Origin: Flavobacteriaceae bacterium
GTDB lineage: Bacteria > Bacteroidota > Bacteroidia > Flavobacteriales > Weeksellaceae
Length of the DNA: 64,000 nt
Reading direction: 5' to 3'
Assembly (NCBI GenBank): GCA_031277475.1
Contig: JAITMJ010000103.1
Coordinates: 1-64,000 of the forward strand
The translations under genes were made by a program, and so were the position numbers. Below, in pieces: positions 1-7,392 of this stretch; position 1 is the stretch's first letter; each line of letters starts with the position of its first letter. Below the pieces are notes generated by a model. That model was not told the DNA's origin, ran no database searches, and saw nothing but the letters and a program-made list of their open reading frames with translations.

Positions 1-23
1 CATAATTGCCACTTTTTATACCG

Positions 24-54
24 TAAAGATACAAAATCCGGCAAAAATAACCAA
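24..54 (-). promoter_or_regulatory. Putative promoter for a minus-strand gene leaving the left edge
   Basis: Read on the minus strand there is TTG (complement of 52-54), a 20-nt spacer and TATCTTTA (complement of 24-31), close to the Bacteroidetes pattern TTG-N19-TAnnTTTG. An ATG on the minus strand at 3-1 would place a gene start right at the window edge. The gene itself is not visible. Confidence 0.35.
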
Positions 55-111
55 ATATTTTTCAACTTATTTTATTGATTCTGAGTAGTTTATGTGGTTT
101 TTAAGGATTGA

Positions 112-399
112 CTAATTAAACAAGGAACAAAAGAATGGAAAAATGCTGTAGAAAAAATTAGAAATAGTAAAAAATCTAATTTTCTCACGGAAACAGCAGC
201 GGATGCAAAAAAATTATTAGAAGAAGCCAAAGGAAAGATGAATAGATATAAAAATTATACAGATAAGCTATACAAAAAAGGATATGAAGTCCATAATAAT
301 AAAAATCAAAGAGAGATAAAAGTTGGAAATAATAAACAACATATAAAATGGAAAGATGGAAAGTCTTCAGGGCATATATTTTATAAAAAACCGAATTAA
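112..399 (+). pseudogene. Orphan C-terminal tip of a polymorphic toxin (no start)
   Basis: About 95 codons are open from 112, just after an in-frame TGA at 109-111, to the TAA at 397-399. No plausible start codon or Rhs core precedes them. The tip is Lys/Asn-rich and ends with the pattern HIKW-x5-GHIFY, which I recognise loosely as the end of a nuclease-type polymorphic toxin; this family call is inference. The stop overlaps the ATG of the next gene (TAATG), the arrangement expected of a toxin and its immunity gene. It is most likely a displaced toxin tip kept beside its immunity partner after recombination removed the rest. It could also be a remnant of a gene interrupted around position 110. 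Confidence 0.55.
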
Positions 400-926
400 T
401 GCAAACTAATATAAAACATTCTGTGTATAAAGAGTATTTTGAGAAAGATACAGAAAAAATAGATTTATTATCTATCGAGGATGCCTCAAAATTTTGGATA
501 TCGAATATTGACGATAGGGAAGATAATTTTTATAAATTGTTAGATAAAAACCCCATAATAAAAAATTCGATACATATTGGTCATTGGTTGGAGTATTATG
601 ATAATCACAATCAATCAGGACTTATTAACTTTCTTCATTCCAAGACAAGTTGGTCTTTGGATAGTATTGTTTTTTTTTGTATTAATAAAAAAACTGTTAT
701 AAAAACAGACTATGAAACATTTCTAAAAAATGTTTTCAGTTTCTTAGAAGTGTATGATGATTGTCCATTGTTGGTCTATCAAAATATAAATTGCAATGAG
801 TTTATTTATTTTGCTCCATTAGGAAACATTTATTATTCCCCGCTGCCGCACGAATCCTTTCGTGTGGCGGTAAAAAAAACAAAAATAAAAAGTATCTTTA
901 CAAGAAATAGAAGTTCTTTAAAATAA
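399..926 (+). CDS. Putative immunity protein for the upstream toxin tip, C-terminus fused to repeat DNA
   Basis: This codes for 175 residues without a signal peptide and is rich in aromatic and acidic residues, as small cytoplasmic immunity proteins often are. Its ATG overlaps the stop of the preceding toxin tip by one base. I do not recognise a named family. Translation stays native-looking to about residue 148, near the segment LGNIYYSP. After that the reading frame runs through a hairpin (846-867) and a repeat (875-924) that also occur outside genes at 7292-7379, so the last 25 or so residues are translated repeat. The original stop has probably been lost by recombination at the repeat. 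Function as an immunity protein is inferred from position only. Confidence 0.6.
   Translation: MQTNIKHSVYKEYFEKDTEKIDLLSIEDASKFWISNIDDREDNFYKLLDKNPIIKNSIHIGHWLEYYDNHNQSGLINFLHSKTSWSLDSIVFFCINKKTVIKTDYETFLKNVFSFLEVYDDCPLLVYQNINCNEFIYFAPLGNIYYSPLPHESFRVAVKKTKIKSIFTRNRSSLK
846..924 (+). repeat. Inter-cassette repeat, copy 1 (hairpin plus boundary sequence)
   Basis: A hairpin with arms CCGCACGAA (846-854) and TTCGTGTGG (859-867) is followed by an A-rich stretch and the boundary sequence GTATCTTTACAAGAAATAG, then AAGTTCTTTAAAATAA. Related copies lie at 2326-2404, 4361-4448 (degenerate), 7292-7379 and 8848-8938. Copies 1, 2, 4 and 5 each end exactly where a headless Rhs core begins. Confidence 0.75.
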
Positions 927-963
927 TTGCCATAAAATCTGCGAGTTCTGGCACACCTTCCAA

Positions 964-1980
964 TTGGATGATTGCATGATAAACCAACCCACAGAACAAC
1001 TGCCTTACCAAACTTATTGGGTGCACCCCGACCATTTAGGTAGCAGTAGTGTAATTACTAATTCTACAGGAAATGCCACGAATTGGTACGAATATATGCC
1101 GTTTGGTGAAATGCTGATGGAACAGACGAGTGGGGATTATGATAATGTGTATAAATACAATGGAAAAGAGTTAGACGAATCTACAGGTTTGTATTACTAC
1201 GGTGCGAGGTACTACGACCCGAGAACTTCAATATGGCTTTCTGTGGATCCTTTGGCGGAGAAATATCCGAATGTGGGGGCGTATGTGTACACGATGAATA
1301 ATCCGGTGATGCTGATTGATCCGGATGGACTTGCACCAACAGACATTATAATACGAGGTAAAAATAATTCTAGTGTTACCGTAAAAACTAATCTTATTGA
1401 TATTGATGTAAATGCAAGTGGTTTGGGTATTGATTTTGGAGGAAACTACACGTTGGGAGGAAATGACATCTTAACTACGGCGTTAGATATTGCAGGTATT
1501 TTTGATCCTTCGGGCGTTGCAGATGCTTTAAGTGCCGGAATCCAATGGAATGATGGAGATTACTTTGGATCAATTATAAGCGGTTTAGGTATTGTTGAAG
1601 GGATAGGAGATGCCGCAAAACTTGCAAAACTTCCGAAATATCTAAAAACTATTGAGAAAGCAATTGATGGTGTTAAAGATGCTAAAACACTGAAAAAATT
1701 AACCCCTGAAAAAATAAAAAATTTAGAAGAAGCCGCCGAAAAAGGCATACCTAAATCACAATTAGGTCCTTCTGGTAAACCAAAAGTTCATACTGCATCG
1801 AAATCAAATAATAAACAGGCTAATGATGCCGCGAGAAATAATAAAAAATCAAATACAGCACCTGTGAAACATTCAAGTGATAAAGGACAAAAAACACATT
1901 ATCATTCTACAAGAGATGGAAAAAAATTGAAAGGTAAAGATAATGTGCATTATGAAAATAGATCTACAAAAAGAAACTAA
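964..1980 (+). CDS. Headless Rhs core plus C-terminal toxin, cassette 1
   Basis: The frame is open from 922; the first usable start is TTG at 964, and ATG 976 follows. The first 120 residues are the conserved end of an Rhs/YD-repeat shell: HPDHLGSS, NWYEYMPFGE, YKYNGKELDESTGLYYYGAR, YYDPRTSIWLSVDPLAEKYP, then the autocleavage-type motif IDPDGL. The variable domain that follows ends with a basic tail carrying HYH-x-TRDGKKL and NVHYEN, a His/Tyr pattern common in RNase-type toxins (inference). Compared with cassette 3 (4665-6176) the Rhs homology starts at KICEFWH, directly after repeat copy 1. As it stands it lacks the shell and any secretion signal, so it is probably an orphan cassette rather than a delivered effector. 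The next gene starts 1 nt after its stop. Confidence 0.75.
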   Translation: MDDCMINQPTEQLPYQTYWVHPDHLGSSSVITNSTGNATNWYEYMPFGEMLMEQTSGDYDNVYKYNGKELDESTGLYYYGARYYDPRTSIWLSVDPLAEKYPNVGAYVYTMNNPVMLIDPDGLAPTDIIIRGKNNSSVTVKTNLIDIDVNASGLGIDFGGNYTLGGNDILTTALDIAGIFDPSGVADALSAGIQWNDGDYFGSIISGLGIVEGIGDAAKLAKLPKYLKTIEKAIDGVKDAKTLKKLTPEKIKNLEEAAEKGIPKSQLGPSGKPKVHTASKSNNKQANDAARNNKKSNTAPVKHSSDKGQKTHYHSTRDGKKLKGKDNVHYENRSTKRN

Positions 1981-1981
1981 A

Positions 1982-2326
1982 ATGATGTATAGAAATGTAT
2001 GGATTGCATTGGTTGATATACAAGCAAAAGAAGGTAAAAAATTCAATGATTTGATTGAGTTAGATGGTGAAACTTCCGAAGAATATCTTGGGGCTTGGGG
2101 AAATATATTAGTTATAAGTGATAGAATAAATGAAGTTCCATATATAATAGAAAAGGGATTAGATGAATTAGATATGAAAGTAAGATTTATTCAAACAATA
2201 GAAAATGTTGGATATTTAGTAGAATATGATGAAATTAGTAAAGAGGTAATTGAAGATGTTAATTGGCTATTATCAACAGAATATGTTTTCAAGATAAGTG
2301 ATAAACTTTTCACTTATTTGGAATAG
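1982..2326 (+). CDS. Putative immunity protein, cassette 1
   Basis: A 114-residue acidic protein that begins MMYRNVWIALVDI. An upstream extension to 1943 is possible but lies inside the toxin gene, so ATG 1982 or 1985 is preferred. There is no signal peptide and no transmembrane segment. It follows the cassette 1 toxin with essentially no gap, the usual position for a cognate immunity gene. I do not recognise the family; the role is inferred from context. The gene runs directly into inter-cassette repeat copy 2. Confidence 0.65.
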   Translation: MMYRNVWIALVDIQAKEGKKFNDLIELDGETSEEYLGAWGNILVISDRINEVPYIIEKGLDELDMKVRFIQTIENVGYLVEYDEISKEVIEDVNWLLSTEYVFKISDKLFTYLE

Positions 2327-2404
2327 GTTTCCTTTAACCATCAGCATTACAAAAGAAAAAAATAAAAATGTATCTTTACAAGAAATAGAAGTTCTTTAAA
2401 ATAA
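2326..2404 (+). repeat. Inter-cassette repeat, copy 2
   Basis: It starts GGTTTCCTTTAACCATCAGC, continues through ATTACAAAAGAAAAAAATAA and the boundary GTATCTTTACAAGAAATAG, and ends TTCTTTAAAATAAAATA. It closely matches 8848-8938. The Rhs core of cassette 2 starts immediately after it. The TATCTTTA inside resembles a -7 promoter element, but no clear TTG lies at the right distance. Confidence 0.75.
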
Positions 2405-2420
2405 AATACACCCCGACCAC

Positions 2421-3374
2421 TTGGGAAGCAGCAGCACGATTACCAACCAAAACGGTACCGCCACAAATTGGTACGAATATATGCCGTTTGGTGAAATGCT
2501 GATGGAACAAACAAGCGGAGATTATGATAATGTGTATAAATACAACGGTAAGGAATTGGATGAAAGCACGGGATTATACTATTACGGAGCGAGATACTAC
2601 GACCCAAGGACAAGTATTTGGTTGTCTGTGGATCCGCTGGCGGAGAAATACCCGAATATAGGGGCGTATGTTTATACGATGAATAATCCGATAAAATTTG
2701 TGGATCCAACAGGAATGGAGGGAGTAAGCACTCACGTCACTAAAAATAAAGATGGAACCTATACTGTAGTTGGAGGCAATGCAAATGATGGGGACAGGAC
2801 TATTTATGTTGTTAATGGCAACGGAAAAAGAACAGGAGAAGTTATTGGACAGTCTTTAACAACGCACTCTTTCTTTGATGATAATGGAAAGGCTGTTAAA
2901 GGGACAATAATAAATCCAAGGGACACAAGCGGCATTGATTTCCTAAACAATGAAATTATTGGAAATAAGGATTTAGGATTAGCAGAGTATGTAGCAAATG
3001 GTTATGGGGGGCAAACATATGATTTCAAAAAAAGAGGAGGTGAGAAACAAACGAATTTATACAGAGGGATGTTGTTTCGAGGGGTTGATGGTATTTCAGA
3101 GGGTACTAATGGCACCACTACTTTTGCATCTGCACGAGATATAGGAAATGTGGCGGCAGGTTATGTTGCCGGAAGTAATGGTTTGACTTGGGCACAGGCG
3201 AGAATGGGATTTGATGGATTGGAGTCTTGGCAAAAGGGGCGTTTAAGAATAGAGGCACAGCCTACTCAACAAGCCCAAAGAATGGGCTATACAGCGGGCA
3301 TACAAAACTATGCAAAAACACATCCCTTTAAATATTCAATTAATCCGCCGAACTCTCCTTTTCCACCAAGATAA
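2421..3374 (+). CDS. Headless Rhs core plus C-terminal toxin, cassette 2
   Basis: The frame opens just after repeat copy 2 at HPDHLGSSST; the only early start is TTG 2421, and the first ATG (2479) lies within MPFGEM. The Rhs end (NWYEYMPFGE, YYDPRTSIWLSVDP) is followed by the cleavage-type motif VDPTGM at about residue 95. The roughly 220-residue variable domain contains YRGMLFRG, GNVAAGYVAGSNGLTW and QRMGYTAG and ends in a Pro-rich tail. I recognise this as a recurrent Rhs C-terminal domain but cannot name its activity. The last 21 codons are duplicated downstream at 3849-3911, before a second copy of the immunity gene. Without its N-terminus it is unlikely to be exported on its own. Confidence 0.75.
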   Translation: MGSSSTITNQNGTATNWYEYMPFGEMLMEQTSGDYDNVYKYNGKELDESTGLYYYGARYYDPRTSIWLSVDPLAEKYPNIGAYVYTMNNPIKFVDPTGMEGVSTHVTKNKDGTYTVVGGNANDGDRTIYVVNGNGKRTGEVIGQSLTTHSFFDDNGKAVKGTIINPRDTSGIDFLNNEIIGNKDLGLAEYVANGYGGQTYDFKKRGGEKQTNLYRGMLFRGVDGISEGTNGTTTFASARDIGNVAAGYVAGSNGLTWAQARMGFDGLESWQKGRLRIEAQPTQQAQRMGYTAGIQNYAKTHPFKYSINPPNSPFPPR

Positions 3375-3375
3375 T
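3313..3375 (+). repeat. Direct repeat, upstream copy (end of toxin 2)
   Basis: These 63 nt, the last 21 codons of the cassette 2 toxin with its stop, recur at 3849-3911 with a single A/G difference. Confidence 0.9.
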
Positions 3376-3392
3376 TATAAATTTTGTTTGAT

Positions 3393-3848
3393 ATGAAAAA
3401 ATTATTTAAGATTATAATCATTCCCATATCTTTTATTGTTTTGCTATTGGGCTACTTAGACCAACGAAGAGCCTTTTATCTCTTGTCAAATGACCAATAT
3501 ATCACTATTTGGAAGAGATTGAATGATGTCTGCTACATAGTACCCGGAAAATATTATGGTATTACGGCACCTGATAATTATGTTAAAACAAGTAATGGCA
3601 ATTATCTTGATGTTATTTATTTTGATAATAAGATTATTGTAAAAGGGTTACTCGAATGTGAAACTATAGGTTCTTCAAAGAACAATAAGATTTATAATTA
3701 TATGGACAATAAACAAAAAAATGATAGTTTGTTCCTTAAAGGAGGATGGGGTAGAAGCGATGCTTACGATTACAAGATAAATGTTATTCAGATATTTGTT
3801 TCCATAAGAGAGCCGTATGCCACGGATAGATACGGGAAGAAATTATAA
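3393..3848 (+). CDS. Putative membrane-anchored immunity protein, first copy
   Basis: A 151-residue protein with an N-terminal hydrophobic segment (about residues 5-22: KIIIIPISFIVLLLGYL) that should anchor it in the inner membrane with the rest outside the cytoplasm. ATG 3393 is preferred over the TTG at 3384. It lies 18 nt after the cassette 2 toxin. Its neighbour at 3920-4354 is a clear paralogue: both share WKR, PGKYYGIT, PDNYVKTSN and the end ATDRYGKKL. A membrane anchor would suit protection against a toxin acting at or beyond the inner membrane; that is inference. Confidence 0.65.
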   Translation: MKKLFKIIIIPISFIVLLLGYLDQRRAFYLLSNDQYITIWKRLNDVCYIVPGKYYGITAPDNYVKTSNGNYLDVIYFDNKIIVKGLLECETIGSSKNNKIYNYMDNKQKNDSLFLKGGWGRSDAYDYKINVIQIFVSIREPYATDRYGKKL

Positions 3849-3911
3849 CAAAAACACATCCCTTTAAATATTCAATTAATCCGCCGAACTCTCCTTTTCC
3901 ACCGAGATAAT
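3849..3911 (+). repeat. Direct repeat, downstream copy (toxin 2 tail without the toxin)
   Basis: It matches 3313-3375 in 62 of 63 positions. It sits between the stop of the first immunity copy and the start of the second, so the duplication that produced the second immunity gene included the end of the toxin gene. Confidence 0.9.
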
Positions 3912-3919
3912 CAATTCGT

Positions 3920-4354
3920 ATGAGAAAAATTTTAATCATCTTTGGAGTTTTTATTCTCTTGTGTTTTGGTATAGAGCAGAAAAGACATTTTTATGCTTTA
4001 TCAGATGATAAATATGTTACGGTTTGGAAAAGATGGGGAGATATCTGCTACATAATACCCGGAAAATATTATGGAATTACCGTGCCGGATAATTATGTTA
4101 AAACAAGTAATGTTAGTTATGTTGGTATTATTTACTACGATGGTAAAATTATTGTGGATGGGGGTGCTGAATGCCAATTTATAAATTCTTCCCCAAATAA
4201 TATGATTTATAATTATAAGGATAATGAGCAAGAAAATGATAGTTTATTTACAGAAAAAAGAGGATATTATTACTATTACAAGAAAAACTTTAACGTGATA
4301 ACAGTGGATATCAGATATCCATACGCCACAGATAGATATGGGAAGAAATTATAG
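3920..4354 (+). CDS. Putative membrane-anchored immunity protein, second copy
   Basis: A 144-residue paralogue of the preceding gene with the same layout: a hydrophobic N-terminus (about residues 4-18), WKRWGDICYIIPGKYYGIT, PDNYVKTSN, a NYKDNEQENDSLF segment and the end ATDRYGKKL. The two proteins differ mostly in the middle and near the C-terminus, so the duplication is not recent or the copies diverged under selection. It is preceded by 63 nt of duplicated toxin tail. It may be the immunity gene of a lost toxin variant, or broaden immunity to related toxins. Confidence 0.65.
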   Translation: MRKILIIFGVFILLCFGIEQKRHFYALSDDKYVTVWKRWGDICYIIPGKYYGITVPDNYVKTSNVSYVGIIYYDGKIIVDGGAECQFINSSPNNMIYNYKDNEQENDSLFTEKRGYYYYYKKNFNVITVDIRYPYATDRYGKKL

Positions 4355-4360
4355 GTAATG

Positions 4361-4448
4361 CTGGTAATGTTCCAAACCCATTGGTTTACTTTATTCATCG
4401 GCATTACAAAAGAAAAAACAAAACCGTATCTTTACAGAAAATAGAAGT
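4361..4448 (+). repeat. Degenerate inter-cassette repeat, copy 3
   Basis: It begins with an IS1-like end (GGTAATGTTCCAAA), continues CCCATTGGTTTACTTTATTC, then GGCATTACAAAAG and a decayed boundary GTATCTTTACAGAAAATAG. It corresponds to 8848-8938. It is interrupted at 4449 by the start of an IS1-end unit. Confidence 0.6.
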
Positions 4449-4636
4449 GGTAATGTTCCAAAGTTAGTGATAAGCATTTTTAAATTCGTAAATTATTGTA
4501 AATCAACATCAATAAATATCGTTCAACAAAAAACAAGAGCAGGCAATCCTTGCTCTTGCTTATTTTTAAACCAAAAAACAAAAGATATGGAAGTCAAAAA
4601 TTATTCGTGTTCCTGATGTGTTGGTAGAAATATTCT
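4449..4636 (+). mobile_element. IS1-family left-end unit, copy 1 (solo remnant)
   Basis: This roughly 188-nt unit starts GGTAATGTTCCAAAGTTAGT, which lines up with the canonical IS1 terminal repeat, and has no transposase. It contains a hairpin terminator (arms CAAGAGCA 4534-4541 and TGCTCTTG 4551-4558, then a T-rich run) and ends GGTAGAAATATTCT. It is repeated at 10179-10365, and its first 110 nt again at the start of the complete IS1 element at 10366. It separates cassette 2 from cassette 3. Confidence 0.65.
4534..4566 (+). terminator. Hairpin terminator inside the IS1-end unit
   Basis: An 8-bp perfect stem, CAAGAGCA with TGCTCTTG, has a 9-nt loop and is followed by CTTATTTTT. The same structure recurs at 10263-10293 and 10448-10480, the last one just upstream of the transposase, where it would shield the gene from read-through transcription. 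Confidence 0.65.
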
Positions 4637-4664
4637 TTATAAAATGTATATTTGTTAGAACAAA

Positions 4665-6176
4665 ATGTTTAATCTCGGCTTTCATATAAACCCTTTAAAG
4701 TACCGCCCTCCGGGCGGCATCCCCACCCACGGTTTTGAATTTACCGGAAGTTCCGAACTTACTGCACTTGCCAACGCCCTAAAAACCGAGGCAAACCAAC
4801 TTGCCGCCGCCGCAGGAAACCCGCCGATAGATTGGGGAAGCCAAAGCGCCGGAAATGCGGGCAATACATTAGAAACAGAACAAATGTGCAGCGAAGCCGT
4901 GCTGAAACAAGTAGAAATATTTAAAAACGAGAATAACCAAATATGCGTAGATAAGTTGATGAATGGCTATATAATTGCCCTAAACAACGGCAAAGTTTGC
5001 GAGTTTTGGCACGCGTTCCAATTAGACAATTGCATGATAAACCAACCCACGGAACAGTTGAAATACCAAACTTACTGGGTACATCCCGACCATTTGGGAA
5101 GTTCTTCTACCATTACCAACCAAAACGGCGCCGCCACCAATTGGTACGAATACATGCCTTTTGGAGAAATGTTGATGGAACTAACAAGCGGTGATTATGA
5201 TAATGTTTACAAATACAACGGAAAAGAATTGGACGAAAGTACGGGGCTTTACTATTACGGGGCAAGGTATTATGACCCGAGGACGAGTATTTGGTTGAGT
5301 GTGGATCCGCTGGCGGAGAAATATCCTAATGTGGGGGCGTATGTGTATACGATGAATAATCCTATAATTTTCATAGACCCGACAGGGATGGCTACGGAAG
5401 ATACGAAAAAACCGAATGATTGGGTTTATAACTTTAAAACTAATAGCATTTACTGGAATGATAAAGCAACAAGTCAGGCAACAGCCGGAGGAAATGAAAC
5501 CTATTTAGGAAAATCAGGCACTTATACAACGCAAGACGGTTCAACAACTGCATTGTATTCTAACGGCTCTTATACCAATAATTTTTTATTGGGAGAATTG
5601 GGAATAATGAACAATTTAGACCCTTTAATACAAGCAGGAGAAAATGGACCAATGATGAGTTATATGGCTTTCGGTGTTCCAAGTGATGGTTCTTATATTA
5701 GAGCAACTCCCAACTCAAATTCACCGGAATATGCGATGTCCACTCCTTCAGGACAATTAGCTGTTGCCGGATTGTATGGTTTACAAGGTGGAACAGCGGG
5801 AATAACAACGGAATTTGCTTTAGGAAAACTTGGATTATCTTCGGGACTTTCTTGGTCAACAACAGGATTTAGTGCAAGCGATGGATTGGGAGGATTAGGA
5901 GTACAAACTTCTTTTTCATCAGGTGGAATTTCTATGGGACAAGCCGCAAGTATGATTCCTACAAATTTTTCTTATGTTGGCGGTTTAAACAAAGGTGAAG
6001 GTTTTAAATTTATTGATCCAGCAACAAAAGGAAGTAGTAGTATACTATTGGAATATGGAAATCCTGCTTCAAGGGATGTGCTACATAGTGGTCCATATAT
6101 TAAAATTAATCAGAGTGGTTCTTATATAGAAAGAATACCATTACAGGGGAATCCGGTTTTAAATATAGGAAGGTAA
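4665..6176 (+). CDS. Rhs core plus C-terminal toxin, cassette 3 (longest)
   Basis: This 503-residue frame starts with ATG, unlike the other cassettes, but still has no signal peptide or YD-repeat shell. Residues 1-120 are a segment (KVCEFWHAFQLDNCMINQPT) whose end is also seen at the start of cassette 1. Then come YWVHPDHLGSS, NWYEYMPFGEM, YNGKELDEST, YYDPRTSIWLSVDPLAEKYP and the cleavage-type motif IDPTGM at about residue 242. The 260-residue variable region is Gly/Ser-rich and ends with GFKFIDPATKG, HSGPYIKI and IPLQGNP, a pattern I associate loosely with polymorphic toxin tips. Its stop overlaps the next ATG by one base (TAATG). A small GC-rich hairpin (CCGCCCTCCGGGCGG) lies near 4706-4720 in the unusual N-terminal part. 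Confidence 0.75.
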   Translation: MFNLGFHINPLKYRPPGGIPTHGFEFTGSSELTALANALKTEANQLAAAAGNPPIDWGSQSAGNAGNTLETEQMCSEAVLKQVEIFKNENNQICVDKLMNGYIIALNNGKVCEFWHAFQLDNCMINQPTEQLKYQTYWVHPDHLGSSSTITNQNGAATNWYEYMPFGEMLMELTSGDYDNVYKYNGKELDESTGLYYYGARYYDPRTSIWLSVDPLAEKYPNVGAYVYTMNNPIIFIDPTGMATEDTKKPNDWVYNFKTNSIYWNDKATSQATAGGNETYLGKSGTYTTQDGSTTALYSNGSYTNNFLLGELGIMNNLDPLIQAGENGPMMSYMAFGVPSDGSYIRATPNSNSPEYAMSTPSGQLAVAGLYGLQGGTAGITTEFALGKLGLSSGLSWSTTGFSASDGLGGLGVQTSFSSGGISMGQAASMIPTNFSYVGGLNKGEGFKFIDPATKGSSSILLEYGNPASRDVLHSGPYIKINQSGSYIERIPLQGNPVLNIGR

Positions 6177-6556
6177 TGAAGACGGAAAGAAAAATATTTA
6201 AATATGTATTATGGAATACAATTGAAGATTATACTATGTTAATGCATCTTTTGCCCGATATTTATAATGATATTAACGAAAGATATGATGATAATTTAAC
6301 TGTTGCCAAAAAAGTATTATTATTTTATTTGGAAAATGGTTATGTTACTTTTTTTTATGAGAGTTGGAAAAATCCGAATAATTATACAGAAATTCCAAAA
6401 GACAAAGCACTAAAATTATTAATGGAAACATCATCTTGGGAAAATCCCGATAAAAATCATCAATGGATTACGGTAAGTGCGACAAAAAAAGGAGAAGAAT
6501 TATATTACAGCGGACAAATCGAAAATAACGATTTTATACTCCCCCACATATTGTAA
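6176..6556 (+). CDS. Putative immunity protein, cassette 3
   Basis: A 126-residue protein starting MKTERKIFKYVLWNTIEDYT; no signal peptide or membrane segment. Its ATG overlaps the stop of the cassette 3 toxin (TAATG), so the two should be translationally coupled. Features visible are a WENPDKNHQWI segment and TATKKGEELYY-like C-terminal residues. I do not recognise a named family. Role inferred from the tight coupling to the toxin. Confidence 0.65.
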   Translation: MKTERKIFKYVLWNTIEDYTMLMHLLPDIYNDINERYDDNLTVAKKVLLFYLENGYVTFFYESWKNPNNYTEIPKDKALKLLMETSSWENPDKNHQWITVSATKKGEELYYSGQIENNDFILPHIL

Positions 6557-6561
6557 AGGCT

Positions 6562-6822
6562 ATGCGTAAAGCAAAAATACCCACAAGTCAGCCATTAATT
6601 CCAGATAAAGCAACAAAATCTAAAGATAAAGTGTTTTTAACGAGAGATAAAAAGCATACTGTTCAAGATGCAAAAAATGATGCAAACCACGAAGGACAGC
6701 CTCATTGGGAAGCCGGACCAACAAAAAAAGACCCTAATCGTCCAGATGGTTTAAATAGGAGCGGTAGTAATAATAAACCACAGATAGGAAAACCCAAAAC
6801 CAAAGTTCATTATGGACAGTAG
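6562..6822 (+). pseudogene. Stand-alone toxin tip without Rhs core
   Basis: These 86 codons begin 8 nt after the preceding immunity gene. The composition is basic and hydrophilic, with QDAKNDANHEGQPHWEAGPT near the middle and the end KVHYGQ. The pattern (paired Ala/Asp, then HW, then a terminal V-x-Y) resembles the last part of RNase-type polymorphic toxins, including the tip of cassette 1. There is no core, shell or secretion signal. The next gene starts inside it, 11 nt before its stop, as immunity genes often do. It is probably the surviving tip of a former cassette; if translated from this ATG it could even be toxic, which would explain retention of the partner. Confidence 0.55.
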
Positions 6823-7273
6823 ATTGGAGTTTTTAAAAAGGTTAAGAATAGGTAAACTGAAATCTGAACATTATAAAAGTCTTTTTGCAGATTTCAATGG
6901 AGCTATATTTATTAATTTAGAATACAGCGAAAATATATTGAATAATATCAACTGTACAATAAGTCAAGACGAAATGATTGAATCTGCGGATAGTTTCTTG
7001 AAATCAGAATTATTAACAAATGTCTATATGGGAACCGATGATACATCAAAATCATATATCTTTACCGATGATTATGAATATTGCGGAATGTTCCTTGTAT
7101 ATACTAAAGAGGCAATAAAAAAATCATTAAAGATAGCTAGACAAGATAGTAACCATACGTTTATACTTGATTTTAATAAAGAATTTTTTATTCGAATAAA
7201 CTATTATGACCAGTCACACCACGATTACCCTTTAAAATATGATATTAGCCTAAGAAGTAGAGGTAAAGGGTAA
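6812..7273 (+). CDS. Putative immunity protein for the stand-alone toxin tip
   Basis: A 153-residue acidic protein without signal peptide. It overlaps the toxin tip by 11 nt. It contains a DDYEYCGMFLVYTKEAIKKS segment in its middle. I do not recognise a family. It lies directly before a hairpin and inter-cassette repeat copy 4. Its stop precedes the hairpin, unlike the immunity gene at 399-926, whose frame runs through the same kind of hairpin. Confidence 0.6.
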   Translation: MDSRLEFLKRLRIGKLKSEHYKSLFADFNGAIFINLEYSENILNNINCTISQDEMIESADSFLKSELLTNVYMGTDDTSKSYIFTDDYEYCGMFLVYTKEAIKKSLKIARQDSNHTFILDFNKEFFIRINYYDQSHHDYPLKYDISLRSRGKG

Positions 7274-7291
7274 TATTTCAAACATATTGCC

Positions 7292-7379
7292 CCGCCGCAC
7301 GAATCTTTCGTGTGGCGGTAAGAAAATAAAAAAATAAAAATGTATCTTTACAAGAAATAGAAGTTCTTTAAAATAAAAT
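7292..7379 (+). repeat. Inter-cassette repeat, copy 4 (hairpin plus boundary sequence)
   Basis: A strong hairpin has arms CCGCCGCACGAA (7292-7303) and TTCGTGTGGCGG (7307-7318) with one G-T pair and a 3-nt loop. An A-rich stretch and the boundary GTATCTTTACAAGAAATAG follow, then TTCTTTAAAATAAAATA. Cassette 4 starts immediately after it. No T run follows the hairpin on this strand, so it is not a classical terminator. Confidence 0.75.
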
Positions 7380-7392
7380 ACACCCCGACCAT

